Origin: PALSA-660 sp036508075
GTDB lineage: Bacteria > Actinomycetota > Coriobacteriia > Anaerosomatales > PALSA-660
NCBI GenBank assembly: GCA_036508075.1
Contig: DATCIA010000098.1
Coordinates: 1 to 59,650, forward strand
Reading direction: 5' to 3'
Length of the DNA stretch: 59,650 nt
Part shown: positions 23,805-31,552 of the stretch, piece after piece
Layout of the letters: the number at the start of each line of letters is the position of its first letter
Numbering within the stretch: position 1 is the first letter of the stretch
Notes under the pieces: generated by a model
Databases searched by the model: none
Told to the model about the DNA's origin: nothing
The model's input: the letters and a program-made list of their open reading frames with translations, nothing else
Program-made: the position numbers and the translations under genes

Positions 23805-25193
23805 CTAGACGCCGACGAGCTTCTGGATCAGCGGCATGATGAAGGTGACCACGAACAGAGCGCTGACGACCCACATGAGCCAGTGGATCTCCTTGGCCTT
23901 GCCGTGGAAGAGCTTGATCAGCACGAAGCTGATGAAGCCGAGGCCGATGCCGTAGCTGATGTTGTAGGTCAGCGGGATGCCCACGATCGTCAGGAACGCC
24001 GGGAAGGCGTTCTCGAAGTCCGTCCAGGGGATCTCGCGGACGGTGGACATCATCAGGAAGCCGACGATGACCAGAGCGCCTGCGGTGATCGGGGTGGCGC
24101 CACCGACCATCGCGATGATCGGCGAGAAGAACGCGGCGATCAGGAACAGTACGCCGGTGACGATCGAGGTCAGGCCGGTGCGGCCGCCCTCCGCTACGCC
24201 CGAGGCGGACTCGATATAGGTGGTGATCGAGCTGGCGCCGAAGAACCCGCCGACGGCGGCGGCGATCGAGTCGACGGTCAGGATGCTGCGGATGCCGGGG
24301 ATCTGGCCCTTCTCATCCACGAAGCCCGCCTGCTCGCCGATCGAGATGACGGTGCCCATGGTGTCGAAAAAGTCGGACAGCATGGTGGCGAAGACGAACA
24401 GCAGCAGCGTGGGCGCCAGCGCACTGGTGAACAGCTGCATGACGGCCATGCCGGACGTGCCGTCGGCCAGGGCCACTGTCTGGAACGGCGCCGCGAACGT
24501 GCGGAAGTCCAGTGCGGCCACGATGCCGGTCGGGAGCTTGGTGACGCCCAGCAGCAGCGCCGCCGCGGTGGCGACCAGGATGCCCCACAGGATGTCGCCC
24601 TTAACCTTGAACGCCATGAACGCCATGATCGCGACGAGGCCGATCAGGGTGACCCAGACCTCAGGCTTGGTGAAGTCGCCCAGGGCGACCAGCGTCGCGG
24701 GGTTCCCGACGACGATCTTGCCGTCGACGAGCCCGATGAACGTGATGAACAGGCCGATGCCGACGCCGATGGCCCGCTTCAGGTTCAGCGGGATGGCGTT
24801 CATGACCGCTTCGCGCAGGCCCGTGAGGACCAGCAGGAGGATCACGAGGCCCTCGACGAAGATCACGGACATGCCGACCTGCCACGGGACCTTCAGGCCG
24901 ATGATGATGCTGAAGGCGACGACGGCGTTCAGGCCCATGCCCGAAGCCAGCGCGAACGGGCGGTTCGCGAACAGGCCCATGACGATGCACATCAGGGCCG
25001 CGCCGAGCGTCGTGGCCGTCGCCAGCGCGGGGATCCACGCTGCGCCGGCTTCAGGTGTCGCGCCGAACGCGGCGGATAACAGCCCCGGGTTCACGAAGAT
25101 GATGTACGCCATCGTCATGAACGTGACGACGCCTGCAAGGACCTCCGTGCGGAGGTTCGTGCCGCGCTCCTCGAACTTGAAGAACTTCTCCAT
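23805..25193 (-). CDS. Purine (adenine/guanine/hypoxanthine) permease, AzgA/PbuG type
   Basis: This 462-residue transporter belongs to the AzgA-like branch of the NCS2 superfamily. Diagnostic blocks are RTEVLAGVVTFMTMAYIIFV, NPGLLSAAFGA, ASGMGLNAVVAFSII and YIESASGVAEGGRTGLTSI. It imports purine bases by proton symport and fits with hpt and apt on the same stretch of chromosome. I chose the ATG at 25193, preceded by AGGAAGG, and rejected an upstream extension. No purine riboswitch core was seen in the 150-base leader, which holds an AT-rich motif at 25308-25326. Confidence 0.9.
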   Translation of the reverse strand: MEKFFKFEERGTNLRTEVLAGVVTFMTMAYIIFVNPGLLSAAFGATPEAGAAWIPALATATTLGAALMCIVMGLFANRPFALASGMGLNAVVAFSIIIGLKVPWQVGMSVIFVEGLVILLLVLTGLREAVMNAIPLNLKRAIGVGIGLFITFIGLVDGKIVVGNPATLVALGDFTKPEVWVTLIGLVAIMAFMAFKVKGDILWGILVATAAALLLGVTKLPTGIVAALDFRTFAAPFQTVALADGTSGMAVMQLFTSALAPTLLLFVFATMLSDFFDTMGTVISIGEQAGFVDEKGQIPGIRSILTVDSIAAAVGGFFGASSITTYIESASGVAEGGRTGLTSIVTGVLFLIAAFFSPIIAMVGGATPITAGALVIVGFLMMSTVREIPWTDFENAFPAFLTIVGIPLTYNISYGIGLGFISFVLIKLFHGKAKEIHWLMWVVSALFVVTFIMPLIQKLVGV

Positions 25194-25307
25194 CTGACCA
25201 GCCTTCCTCTTCCCGGAATACATATGCCGCACGACTTCGCTCCTGATGTCGCGCTCCTGCCCCTGGCTTCGAGCCCTCCCTCCCGCTGGGCCGACCGGCG
25301 TGTGTCC

Positions 25308-25326
25308 TACGTACGTATTATGTAAA
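25308..25326 (-). promoter_or_regulatory. AT-rich motif upstream of the purine permease
   Basis: On the minus strand this reads TTTACATAATACGTACGTA. It contains the palindrome TACGTACGTA and the 9-mer TTTACATAA, which recurs at 22109-22117 in the gap beyond uraA. It may be a promoter or operator, but hexamer spacing does not fit a standard promoter cleanly. Confidence 0.35.
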
Positions 25327-25344
25327 CCTACTACTCCGGACCCC

Positions 25345-25845
25345 TCAGTCAGCCTCTGAGGCGGTCCCGGTGTTCGTCGAACCCGCATCTGCCGTCCAGA
25401 GCGCGCCGAGATAGCGCGCGGGGATGCCGAAATCGTCGAGCGAGGCGTCATAGAGCGCCTGAGCCATGGGTGGGCGCAGGTCGAGAGTGGTGAGGTCGCG
25501 CGGGTCGACGGCCTCGATACTCACGATCGCCGGATCCTGCGGGTGCGCGGCCAACTCGCCACCGACCACGCTCGCGACGAAGGTCAGCTGCACCATGTGG
25601 CGGCCACCGTCGGGGTCGATCGAATCGGAGATGAAGAGCGGAGCGGCGACGCTGCACTCGAGCCCGGTCTCCTCAAGCACCTCGCGGCGCAGGGCATCCT
25701 CGACGCTCTCCCCCGCCTCGACGCCGCCGCCCGGGAGCAGATGGTAGGCGATCCCGTCCTTGGCGTGTCGGACGAGCACGATGCCGCCCTGGTACGGGAG
25801 CACTGCCGCGACGCGCAGTCGGGGCCTAGAAGCCGGTGCTGCCAA
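25345..25845 (-). CDS. Nudix hydrolase
   Basis: This 166-residue protein has a complete Nudix box, GGGVEAGESVEDALRREVLE followed by ETG, so it should hydrolyse a nucleoside diphosphate linked to another moiety using Mg2+. I place the start at TTG 25845: GGGAGGG lies six bases upstream, and this overlaps dut by only 20 bases. An ATG at 25890 has no such site. The gene is downstream of dut and nrdG in a nucleotide-metabolism run, which suggests nucleotide-pool cleaning, but the substrate is unknown. Confidence 0.82.
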   Translation of the reverse strand: MAAPASRPRLRVAAVLPYQGGIVLVRHAKDGIAYHLLPGGGVEAGESVEDALRREVLEETGLECSVAAPLFISDSIDPDGGRHMVQLTFVASVVGGELAAHPQDPAIVSIEAVDPRDLTTLDLRPPMAQALYDASLDDFGIPARYLGALWTADAGSTNTGTASEAD

Positions 25846-26257
25846 AGCCGCCCTCCCCACGAACCGTCGGGTCCAGCGTGTCGACTTCACGAACGTCTGC
25901 TCGCGCGACAGGCTGGATCACCAGCTGGGCGATGCGGTCGCCCCGTCGGATCTCGATCGGGGTGGAAACATCGAGGTTGATCGCGATGACCTTGATCTCA
26001 CCGCGGTAGTGGCTGTCGATGAGCCCCGGGGAGTTCACGAGCGAGAGGCCGCTACGGGCAGCGAGCCCGCTGCGTGGCAGAACGAAGCCGGCGTGGCCCT
26101 CCGGTATCGCCACGGCGATGCCCGTTGGGACCAGGGCACGCTCGAAGGACGCCAGCGTCACGTCGGCGGCCGCATACAGGTCGAGCCCGGCGTCGCCGTC
26201 GTGCGCGTACGACGGGAGCGGCAGCCCGGTGTCGAGTCTGGTGACGGGAAGGCGCAT
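25826..26257 (-). CDS. dut: Deoxyuridine 5'-triphosphate nucleotidohydrolase (trimeric dUTPase)
   Basis: This 143-residue enzyme hydrolyses dUTP to dUMP, keeping uracil out of DNA and supplying thymidylate synthesis. The five trimeric dUTPase motifs are visible: AGLDLYAA, LPRSGLAARSGLSLVN, GLIDSHYRGEIKV, RRGDRIAQLV and the C-terminal GEGGFGSTGF. The start lies three bases after the nrdG-like stop, and the gene overlaps the Nudix gene downstream. Confidence 0.96.
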   Translation of the reverse strand: MRLPVTRLDTGLPLPSYAHDGDAGLDLYAAADVTLASFERALVPTGIAVAIPEGHAGFVLPRSGLAARSGLSLVNSPGLIDSHYRGEIKVIAINLDVSTPIEIRRGDRIAQLVIQPVARADVREVDTLDPTVRGEGGFGSTGF

Positions 26258-26260
26258 CGG

Positions 26261-26986
26261 TCAGTCGTCCCCGATCGTCAGGCCGCGCGGGGAGGTGGGC
26301 AGGAACCGGCTGCACGCGTGCGCAGCGGCCCGGAGCACGTCTTCCTCGTAGGGCACGGCGGGTCCGCCGGGGACCGGTCGGTACTGCTGCAGGACGTAGA
26401 GCCGCCCGCCGCGCAAGGTACGCGCGATGCGCGGCAGTTCCTCGGGATCGACGATCCCCGGGACGACGGTGGTGCGGAACTCGTGTTCGATGTCGGAGGC
26501 TATGAGCATGTCGGCGCACTCGGCGACCCGTGCGGCCATGTCACGCTCGTCGGAGACCTCGCGATAGCGGGCCGGCACGGCCTTGATGTCGAGCGCGACG
26601 CTGTCGCACAGGCTCTCGGCCAGGAGGTGGAACAGGACGTCGGGACGAGACCCGTTGGTGTCCAGCCGGACGGCGACGCCCAGCTCCTTCAGCGCGGCCA
26701 GCAGCGAGGGAAGGTCGGGGTCCTCGGTGGGTTCGCCTCCGGTGACCACGACGCCGTCCAGCATGTCGCGGTGCGTGTCCAGATGCGCGACGACTTCGTT
26801 CCAGTCGACGCGCTCGCCTTCCGGCATGCGAAGAGCGCTCGCCGAGCAGTACGGGCAGTGGAACGAGCAGCCGCTCAATCGCAGCGAGGTGGCAACGTGC
26901 CCGGGCCATTCGCGCATCGTCGTCGCGCGCCAGGTCGCGAGCCGTCGTGTGGGGGCCTGATGGGCCGGCAGGGCCTGCTGGGTCAC
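26261..26986 (-). CDS. nrdG: Anaerobic ribonucleotide reductase-activating radical SAM protein
   Basis: This 241-residue radical SAM enzyme has the cluster motif CX3CX2C at C40, C44, C47 (CSFHCPYC), the VVTGGEPT segment and DTNGSRPD. It resembles the NrdG2/PflA-type activases that install a glycyl radical on class III ribonucleotide reductase. No nrdD is in the window. The GTG start overlaps the nrdR stop (GTGA). Cotranscription with nrdR, dut and the Nudix gene supports a deoxynucleotide role. Activation of another glycyl radical enzyme cannot be excluded. Confidence 0.85.
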   Translation of the reverse strand: MTQQALPAHQAPTRRLATWRATTMREWPGHVATSLRLSGCSFHCPYCSASALRMPEGERVDWNEVVAHLDTHRDMLDGVVVTGGEPTEDPDLPSLLAALKELGVAVRLDTNGSRPDVLFHLLAESLCDSVALDIKAVPARYREVSDERDMAARVAECADMLIASDIEHEFRTTVVPGIVDPEELPRIARTLRGGRLYVLQQYRPVPGGPAVPYEEDVLRAAAHACSRFLPTSPRGLTIGDD

Positions 26987-27429
26987 TTCAGCCCCTTGAG
27001 CTCGCGGGTGAACTCGTCGAGGTCCTTGAACTCTTTGTAGACGGAAGCGAAGCGCACGTAGGCGACCCGGTCGAGCGCCTTGAGGTGCTCCAGGACGAGA
27101 TCACCGAGCTGCTTCGCGTGGATCTCATAGCGGAAGGAGTCGTGGAGGTCGGCCTCGACGGCGTCGATGAGTTCCTCGAGCTGCTGCGAACTCACGTCGC
27201 GCTTGACGGTGGCGAACGTGAGGCCTCTCAGGAGCTTGCCGCGATCGAAGGGTTCGCGGCGACCGTCCTTCTTGATGACCATAAGCGGCATCTCTTCGAC
27301 CCGCTCGTAGGTGGTGAAGCGCTGTTCGCAGACGAGGCACTCGCGACGACGACGGATCGCATCCTGGGACTCGGAGACGCGGGAATCGACCACCTTCGTC
27401 TCGTCGTGACCGCAGAACGGGCACTTCAT
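26983..27429 (-). CDS. nrdR: Transcriptional repressor NrdR
   Basis: This 148-residue regulator has a zinc ribbon (CPFCGHDETKV ... CLVCEQRFTTYE) and an ATP-cone domain (VIKKDGRREPFDRGKLLRG). NrdR senses ATP/dATP and represses ribonucleotide reductase genes at paired NrdR boxes. Two inverted boxes lie directly upstream (27441-27486), so self-regulation is likely. I chose ATG 27429 with a GGGGAGA ribosome site. It heads the nrdR-nrdG-dut-Nudix operon. Confidence 0.96.
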   Translation of the reverse strand: MKCPFCGHDETKVVDSRVSESQDAIRRRRECLVCEQRFTTYERVEEMPLMVIKKDGRREPFDRGKLLRGLTFATVKRDVSSQQLEELIDAVEADLHDSFRYEIHAKQLGDLVLEHLKALDRVAYVRFASVYKEFKDLDEFTRELKGLK

Positions 27430-27440
27430 GCGTCTCCCCA

Positions 27441-27486
27441 CCCCTATATGTTGGTCTTCCACTAGGCTAGCACACAACATATGGGG
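27441..27486 (-). promoter_or_regulatory. Paired candidate NrdR boxes upstream of nrdR
   Basis: CCCCTATATGTTGGT (27441-27455) and CACAACATATGGGG (27473-27486) are inverted copies of one motif, with centres about 32 bases (three helical turns) apart. NrdR normally binds two boxes spaced by whole helical turns, so autoregulation is likely. Confidence 0.6.
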
Positions 27487-27580
27487 CAACAATGGGGAGA
27501 GGGTGGCATTTCTGCACACTCCATGGTGTGCGCGGACGACCGGGACCGCCCCGGGGATCGACCCGATTCTTGGGCGTCGG

Positions 27581-28006
27581 CTACCGGGTGATCGTCGAGG
27601 GCCCGGCCTGCGCCAGGGCGTTGCCGCCTGACGATGACGCGGGCACTCGCAGCACGGTCCCGGGGGTCAGCGACGAGCTGCCCAAGGCGTTCGCGCGCGC
27701 GATGGCTTCGACGGTTGCTGCAGTCGTCGCACCGGGCTGCGGGTTCGCCCTCGCGATGGACCACAGCGTGTCGGAGGGAGAGACCCGGACCGAGATGGTG
27801 GTGGACGCGCCCGCTGGAACGCCGTCCCGCAACAGCGCCACCGCGCCGAGTCCCGCGACGAACAGCGCCAGCAGGATCATCCAGACGAGCGGGGCGATCC
27901 AGGATCCGGCTCCGTGATGAGACCGCCTCTGCGCGCGGCGTCGTTCCGCGACGGGGATCGAACGCCCCGTGCGCACTGCCGTCAGGCCCATCGCCGTGGT
28001 CGTCAT
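27581..28006 (-). CDS. SOS-linked LysM membrane protein, probable YneA-like cell division inhibitor
   Basis: This 141-residue protein has a basic cytoplasmic N-terminus, one membrane helix (about 36-59) and an extracellular LysM domain (about 71-122, VRVSPSDTLWSIARANP). Bacillus YneA is a small membrane protein with LysM, divergent from lexA and induced by DNA damage, that blocks division. Here the gene is also divergent from lexA, with four LexA boxes between them. The ATG is at 28006 with GGGAGGG upstream. An SOS division inhibitor role is inferred from layout and domains. Confidence 0.75.
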   Translation of the reverse strand: MTTTAMGLTAVRTGRSIPVAERRRAQRRSHHGAGSWIAPLVWMILLALFVAGLGAVALLRDGVPAGASTTISVRVSPSDTLWSIARANPQPGATTAATVEAIARANALGSSSLTPGTVLRVPASSSGGNALAQAGPSTITR

Positions 28007-28101
28007 TGCTCGTCCACCCTCCCCTATGCCGGTATCCCCGGCGCCCTGTGACTCTGTGCCCGCATCATGGGCTGCGGGTCTGACATCGGCACACACTCGT
28101 A

Positions 28102-28115
28102 CGAACACCTGTTCG
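28102..28115. promoter_or_regulatory. LexA box 1
   Basis: CGAACACCTGTTCG fits the actinobacterial/Bacillus-type SOS box CGAAC-N4-GTTCG. It lies just downstream of the -10 of the divergent LysM gene. Confidence 0.85.
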
Positions 28116-28122
28116 ATTCGAA

Positions 28123-28150
28123 CTATAGCGAACACGTGTTCGCTATGCAA
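28123..28150 (-). promoter_or_regulatory. Promoter of the divergent LysM gene
   Basis: On the minus strand TTGCAT (28150-28145) and a TATAGT hexamer (about 28127-28122) are separated by 17 bases. LexA box 2 fills the spacer, so LexA binding should block polymerase. Confidence 0.6.
28129..28142. promoter_or_regulatory. LexA box 2
   Basis: CGAACACGTGTTCG is a perfect palindromic SOS box. It lies inside the spacer of the minus-strand promoter for the LysM gene and is identical to the recA box at 42895-42908. Confidence 0.92.
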
Positions 28151-28158
28151 GCGGCAAT

Positions 28159-28172
28159 CGAACACGTGTTTG
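28159..28172. promoter_or_regulatory. LexA box 3
   Basis: CGAACACGTGTTTG has one mismatch to the SOS box and overlaps the -35 of the lexA promoter. Confidence 0.85.
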
Positions 28173-28198
28173 CAGTGCGCACCGGGGCGCGCTACACT
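28170..28198 (+). promoter_or_regulatory. lexA promoter
   Basis: TTGCAG (28170-28175) and TACACT (28193-28198) are 17 bases apart, 38 bases before the lexA ATG. LexA boxes 3 and 4 flank it, consistent with autorepression. Confidence 0.6.
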
Positions 28199-28205
28199 CG
28201 CAAGC

Positions 28206-28219
28206 GGAACGCACGTTCG
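28206..28219. promoter_or_regulatory. LexA box 4
   Basis: GGAACGCACGTTCG keeps the GAAC-N4-GTTC core and lies just after the expected lexA transcription start, where it would act as an operator. Confidence 0.7.
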
Positions 28220-28236
28220 ATGAAAGGGGCGCGAGC

Positions 28237-28869
28237 ATGGCGCGCGATCGTGAACTCACCGACCGCCAGCGGCAGGTGCTCGACTTCATCAAGGCCGAGG
28301 TCGCACGGCAGGGCTTCCCGCCGACCGTCCGCGACATCGGCGCGGCCGTCGGCCTGCACTCGTCGTCGACGGTCCACGCGCACCTCGGCGCTCTCGAGGC
28401 GAAGGGCCTCATCAGGCGCGACCCGAGCAAGCCGCGCGCGCTCGAGGTCCTTGAGAAGGATGAGAAGCCGGCGCCCGTGGTGACCCTGCCCGCGAACGTC
28501 GTCCAGCTCCCCGTCGTCGGCGCCGTCGCCGCCGGTGTGCCTACGCTCGCAGCCGAGAACATCGAGACGGTCCTCTCGCTCCCGACCGAGCTCGTCAGGG
28601 ACGACGCGACCTTCGTGCTTCGCGTCAAGGGCGAGTCGATGATCGAGGCGGGCATCCTCGACGGGGACTACGTCGTGGTGCGCGAGCAGCCGACCGCCAT
28701 CAACGGCGAGATCGTTGTCGCGCAGATCGACGACGAGGCCACCGTGAAGCGCTTCTTCCGCGAGGCCGACCGGATCCGCCTGCAGCCGGAGAACTCTTCG
28801 ATGGAGCCGATCTATGCGCGGGACGTCCAGATCCTCGGCAAGGTCGTCGCGGTGTTCCGCCGGATGTAG
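28237..28869 (+). CDS. lexA: SOS response repressor/self-cleaving protease LexA
   Basis: This 210-residue repressor has an N-terminal winged helix (residues 1-70) and a C-terminal S24 peptidase domain. The autocleavage site is A99-G100 in VAAGVP, with catalytic S134 (GESMI) and K171 (ATVKRFF). RecA filaments stimulate the cleavage after DNA damage. The gene is divergent from the LysM membrane protein and shares its operators. It ends at a 13-bp hairpin terminator facing hflX. Confidence 0.98.
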   Translation: MARDRELTDRQRQVLDFIKAEVARQGFPPTVRDIGAAVGLHSSSTVHAHLGALEAKGLIRRDPSKPRALEVLEKDEKPAPVVTLPANVVQLPVVGAVAAGVPTLAAENIETVLSLPTELVRDDATFVLRVKGESMIEAGILDGDYVVVREQPTAINGEIVVAQIDDEATVKRFFREADRIRLQPENSSMEPIYARDVQILGKVVAVFRRM

Positions 28870-28897
28870 ACGGTCTTCCCCGCAGCGCCCCGCTATG

Positions 28898-28927
28898 AAG
28901 AAGCGGCCCCAGGAGGGGCCGCTTCTT
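28898..28927. terminator. Bidirectional terminator between lexA and hflX
   Basis: AAGAAGCGGCCCC (28898-28910), an AGGA loop and GGGGCCGCTTCTT (28915-28927) form a perfect 13-bp stem between the convergent lexA and hflX, with T- or A-rich arm bases on both sides. Confidence 0.88.
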
Positions 28928-28942
28928 GTGTCTCCACGCTTA

Positions 28943-30259
28943 CTACTCAGGGGACGGTGGTCGCCGATGCTCGGCGAACGGTTCGAGCCGCCCGGCGACC
29001 TGCGGCCCGGCCCGGACGACCAGGCGCGTCCCCTCGGCGACGTGTTCCTCGGTGACGATCTGCGCATGCTCGTGGGCCATGGCGACGATATCGCCGCGGT
29101 CGTAGGGAACGAGGACGGTGAGGGTGATCGCCTGGCGGGCCGCCTCGGCGCCGACGCGGTCCCGCAGCTGGTCGATGCCCTCGCCGGTGAGCGCCGAGCA
29201 CAGCACGGCGTGCGGGTAGCGGGCCAGCAGGGCCGCCCGGGTGTCGGCGTCCATCGCATCGACCTTGTTGAACACGACGAGCGAAGGCGCGCGCGCCCCG
29301 ATCTCCCCGAGCACCTCGTCGACCGCCGCGATCTGGTCGAACGCCTGGGGGTGCGAGCCGTCCACCACGTGGACGAGCAGGTCGGCCTCGCGCACCTCGT
29401 CGAGCGTCGATTTGAAGGCCTCGACCAGTGAGTGCGGCAGCTTGTGGATGAAGCCGACGGTGTCCGTGACGGTGATGGTGCGCCCCTCGGGGAGCTCGAG
29501 CGTCCGGGTCGTCGCGTCGAGTGTGGCGAAGAGCTTGTCCGCGACGTAGACGTCAGCGTCGGTCAGGGCGTTGAGTGTCGTCGACTTGCCCGCGTTCGTG
29601 TAACCGACCAGCGCGATGCGGAAGACCCCGCTGCTCGCCCTGCGCTTGCGCTGCAGGGTCCGTTCCCCGGCCACGTGCTTGAGTTCGTGCTTCAGCTCGG
29701 AGATGCGCAGGCGCGCGAGCCGGCGGTCGGTCTCGAGTTGCGATTCGCCGGGTCCGCGGGTCATGACGCCGCCGCCCGCGTACTTGTCGAGGTGGCGCCA
29801 CAGGCCGCGCAGCCGAGGGAGCAGGTACTCCATCTGCGCGAGCGATACCTGCAGCTTGCCCTCGCGCGACGTGGCGTGCAGGGCGAAGATGTCGAGGATC
29901 AGCGCCGTGCGGTCGGCGATCTTGGTCTCGGGCACCATGTTCTCGATGTTGGCCTGCTGCGAGGGCGACAGGTCGTCGTCGAAGATCACGATGGTGGCCT
30001 CCAAGTCCTGTACGACCTGCGTGACCTCCTCGAGCTTGCCCTTGCCGATGAACGTGCGCGAGTCGGGGGCGCCCATCTTCTGCGTGAGTCGGGCGATTAC
30101 TGTGGCGCCCGCGGTGTCCGCGAGGCGCTCCAGCTCGTCGAGCGACTCCTCGACGCTCCATGCGCGGCCGCGCCCCCGATCGACCGCGACGAGCACCGCG
30201 CGGTCCTCGAAGTGCTCGGTCACGGTGTGCGGCGGGAAACGATCGGGGTTGGTCGACAT
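28943..30259 (-). CDS. hflX: Ribosome-associated GTPase HflX
   Basis: This 438-residue GTPase splits stalled ribosomes. It has the HflX-specific N-terminal domain (GKGKLEEV, IVIFDDDLSPSQQ), the coiled linker ending RGPGESQLETDRR, then a G domain with the P-loop GYTNAGKST, DTVGF and NKVD. It is the last gene of the long minus-strand array, 19 bases after dapL, and ends at a strong terminator facing lexA. Order miaA-...-hflX-lexA is also seen in Firmicutes. Confidence 0.96.
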   Translation of the reverse strand: MSTNPDRFPPHTVTEHFEDRAVLVAVDRGRGRAWSVEESLDELERLADTAGATVIARLTQKMGAPDSRTFIGKGKLEEVTQVVQDLEATIVIFDDDLSPSQQANIENMVPETKIADRTALILDIFALHATSREGKLQVSLAQMEYLLPRLRGLWRHLDKYAGGGVMTRGPGESQLETDRRLARLRISELKHELKHVAGERTLQRKRRASSGVFRIALVGYTNAGKSTTLNALTDADVYVADKLFATLDATTRTLELPEGRTITVTDTVGFIHKLPHSLVEAFKSTLDEVREADLLVHVVDGSHPQAFDQIAAVDEVLGEIGARAPSLVVFNKVDAMDADTRAALLARYPHAVLCSALTGEGIDQLRDRVGAEAARQAITLTVLVPYDRGDIVAMAHEHAQIVTEEHVAEGTRLVVRAGPQVAGRLEPFAEHRRPPSPE

Positions 30260-30278
30260 AGGTGGGGCTTGAGCTCCC

Positions 30279-31436
30279 TTACAGAGAGGCCTTGATGCGC
30301 TCGATGGCTTCGGCGAGGCGGTCGTCCGGCGTGGTTAGCGAGATGCGGATGAAGCCTTCGCCGTCGGGGCCGTACGCCGAGCCGGCGGGAACGACCACGT
30401 TGGCCTTTTCAAGGATGTGGGTGGCGAACTCGGCGGAGGTGTAGCTGGTCGGCACCTTGGCCCAGACGTAGATGGTCGCCTTCGGAACGGCGGCTTCGAT
30501 CCCGATCTTGCCGAGCGCGTCCATCACGAGGTCGCGGCGCTTCTGGTACATGGCGCACAGCGCGTCGATCTCCGACTGCGGGCCTGAGAACGCTTCGATG
30601 GCCGCGTCCTGTATCGCGGTGAACACGCCCGAGTCGATGTTGCTCTTCACGGTGCCGAGCGCCTTGATCGCCGCGGCGTTGCCGCAGGCGAACGCGACAC
30701 GCCAGCCGGTCATGTTGAAGGCCTTGCTCGTGGAGAAGAACTCGATCGCCACGTCCTTGGCGCCGGGGCGCTGCAGGAAGCTCGACGCGCGGTAGCCGTC
30801 GTAGCCGATCTCGGAGTAGGCGTTGTCGTGGATGATCAGGATGTCGTTGGCCTTCGCGAACGCGATGGCGCGATCGAAGTACTCGTCGTTGGCGATGGCC
30901 GACGTCGGATTGTTCGGGTAGCTGAGGAACATCATCTTGGCGCGCGCGAGGATGTCCTTCGGCGTGGACTCGAAGTCGGCGAGGAAGCCGTTGCCCTCGT
31001 TCATCGGCATCCAGTAGGTCTCGCCGCCGGCGAGGATCCCGCCGGTGTAGTAGACGGGATAGCCACAGCCGGGAACGAGCGTCACGTCACCGGGGTCCAC
31101 GAAGGCGAGGAAGGCGTGCGCGATGCCTTCCTTGCTGCCGATGAGGGCCAGGGTCTCGGTGGTGGGGTCGACGTCGACGCCGAATCGGCGCTTCATCCAC
31201 CCCGAGCACGCCTCGCGGTAGGGCTGCGAGCCGTAGTAGCTCGGGTACTGGTGGTTCTTCGGCACGTGGATCGCGCGGCCCATCGCCTCGACGATGCGCT
31301 CGGGCGTGGGGCGGTCGGGATCGCCGATGCCCAAGGAGATGACGTCGATGCCCTGCGCCTTCTTCAGGCCGACCTTCCGGTCGATCTCGGCGAACAGGTA
31401 CGGGGGCAGGTTCGCGATGCGGTTGGCGGTCCTCAC
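30279..31436 (-). CDS. dapL: LL-diaminopimelate aminotransferase
   Basis: This 385-residue class I/II PLP aminotransferase has the lysine in FFSTSKAFNMTGWRVAF and the DapL-like N-terminus VRTANRIANLPPYLFAEIDR. DapL converts tetrahydrodipicolinate directly to LL-diaminopimelate, skipping the acylated route. Its position next to dapF, with dapA and dapB in the same array, supports the assignment. Start at GTG 31436, preceded by GAGAGGA. Some related enzymes aminate other keto acids, so the assignment rests partly on context. Confidence 0.85.
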   Translation of the reverse strand: MRTANRIANLPPYLFAEIDRKVGLKKAQGIDVISLGIGDPDRPTPERIVEAMGRAIHVPKNHQYPSYYGSQPYREACSGWMKRRFGVDVDPTTETLALIGSKEGIAHAFLAFVDPGDVTLVPGCGYPVYYTGGILAGGETYWMPMNEGNGFLADFESTPKDILARAKMMFLSYPNNPTSAIANDEYFDRAIAFAKANDILIIHDNAYSEIGYDGYRASSFLQRPGAKDVAIEFFSTSKAFNMTGWRVAFACGNAAAIKALGTVKSNIDSGVFTAIQDAAIEAFSGPQSEIDALCAMYQKRRDLVMDALGKIGIEAAVPKATIYVWAKVPTSYTSAEFATHILEKANVVVPAGSAYGPDGEGFIRISLTTPDDRLAEAIERIKASL

Positions 31437-31552
31437 GACTGATGGGTCCTCTCGCCGAAGTCTCGTATCGACACCGGGCGCGCGGCCCGGAGTGGGGCAC
31501 ATGGTAACACCGCTCCCTCGTACGCGAGACGCGAGGGCTGCTCGCGGGTGCG

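Noticed and set aside
22611..25079. An 822-codon plus-strand open frame across the permease genes
   Set aside because: It is antisense to two clear NCS2 permeases and its composition (runs of arginine, aspartate, glutamine) is that of a GC-rich shadow frame.
25194..25344. Purine riboswitch before the purine permease
   Set aside because: No conserved three-way junction core (for example TATA-type P1 and the loop-loop GG/CC elements) could be seen; only the AT-rich motif.
28102..28172. Repeated 14-mers as a CRISPR-like or transposon repeat
   Set aside because: They are LexA operators: palindromic, placed at two promoters, and recurring before recA.
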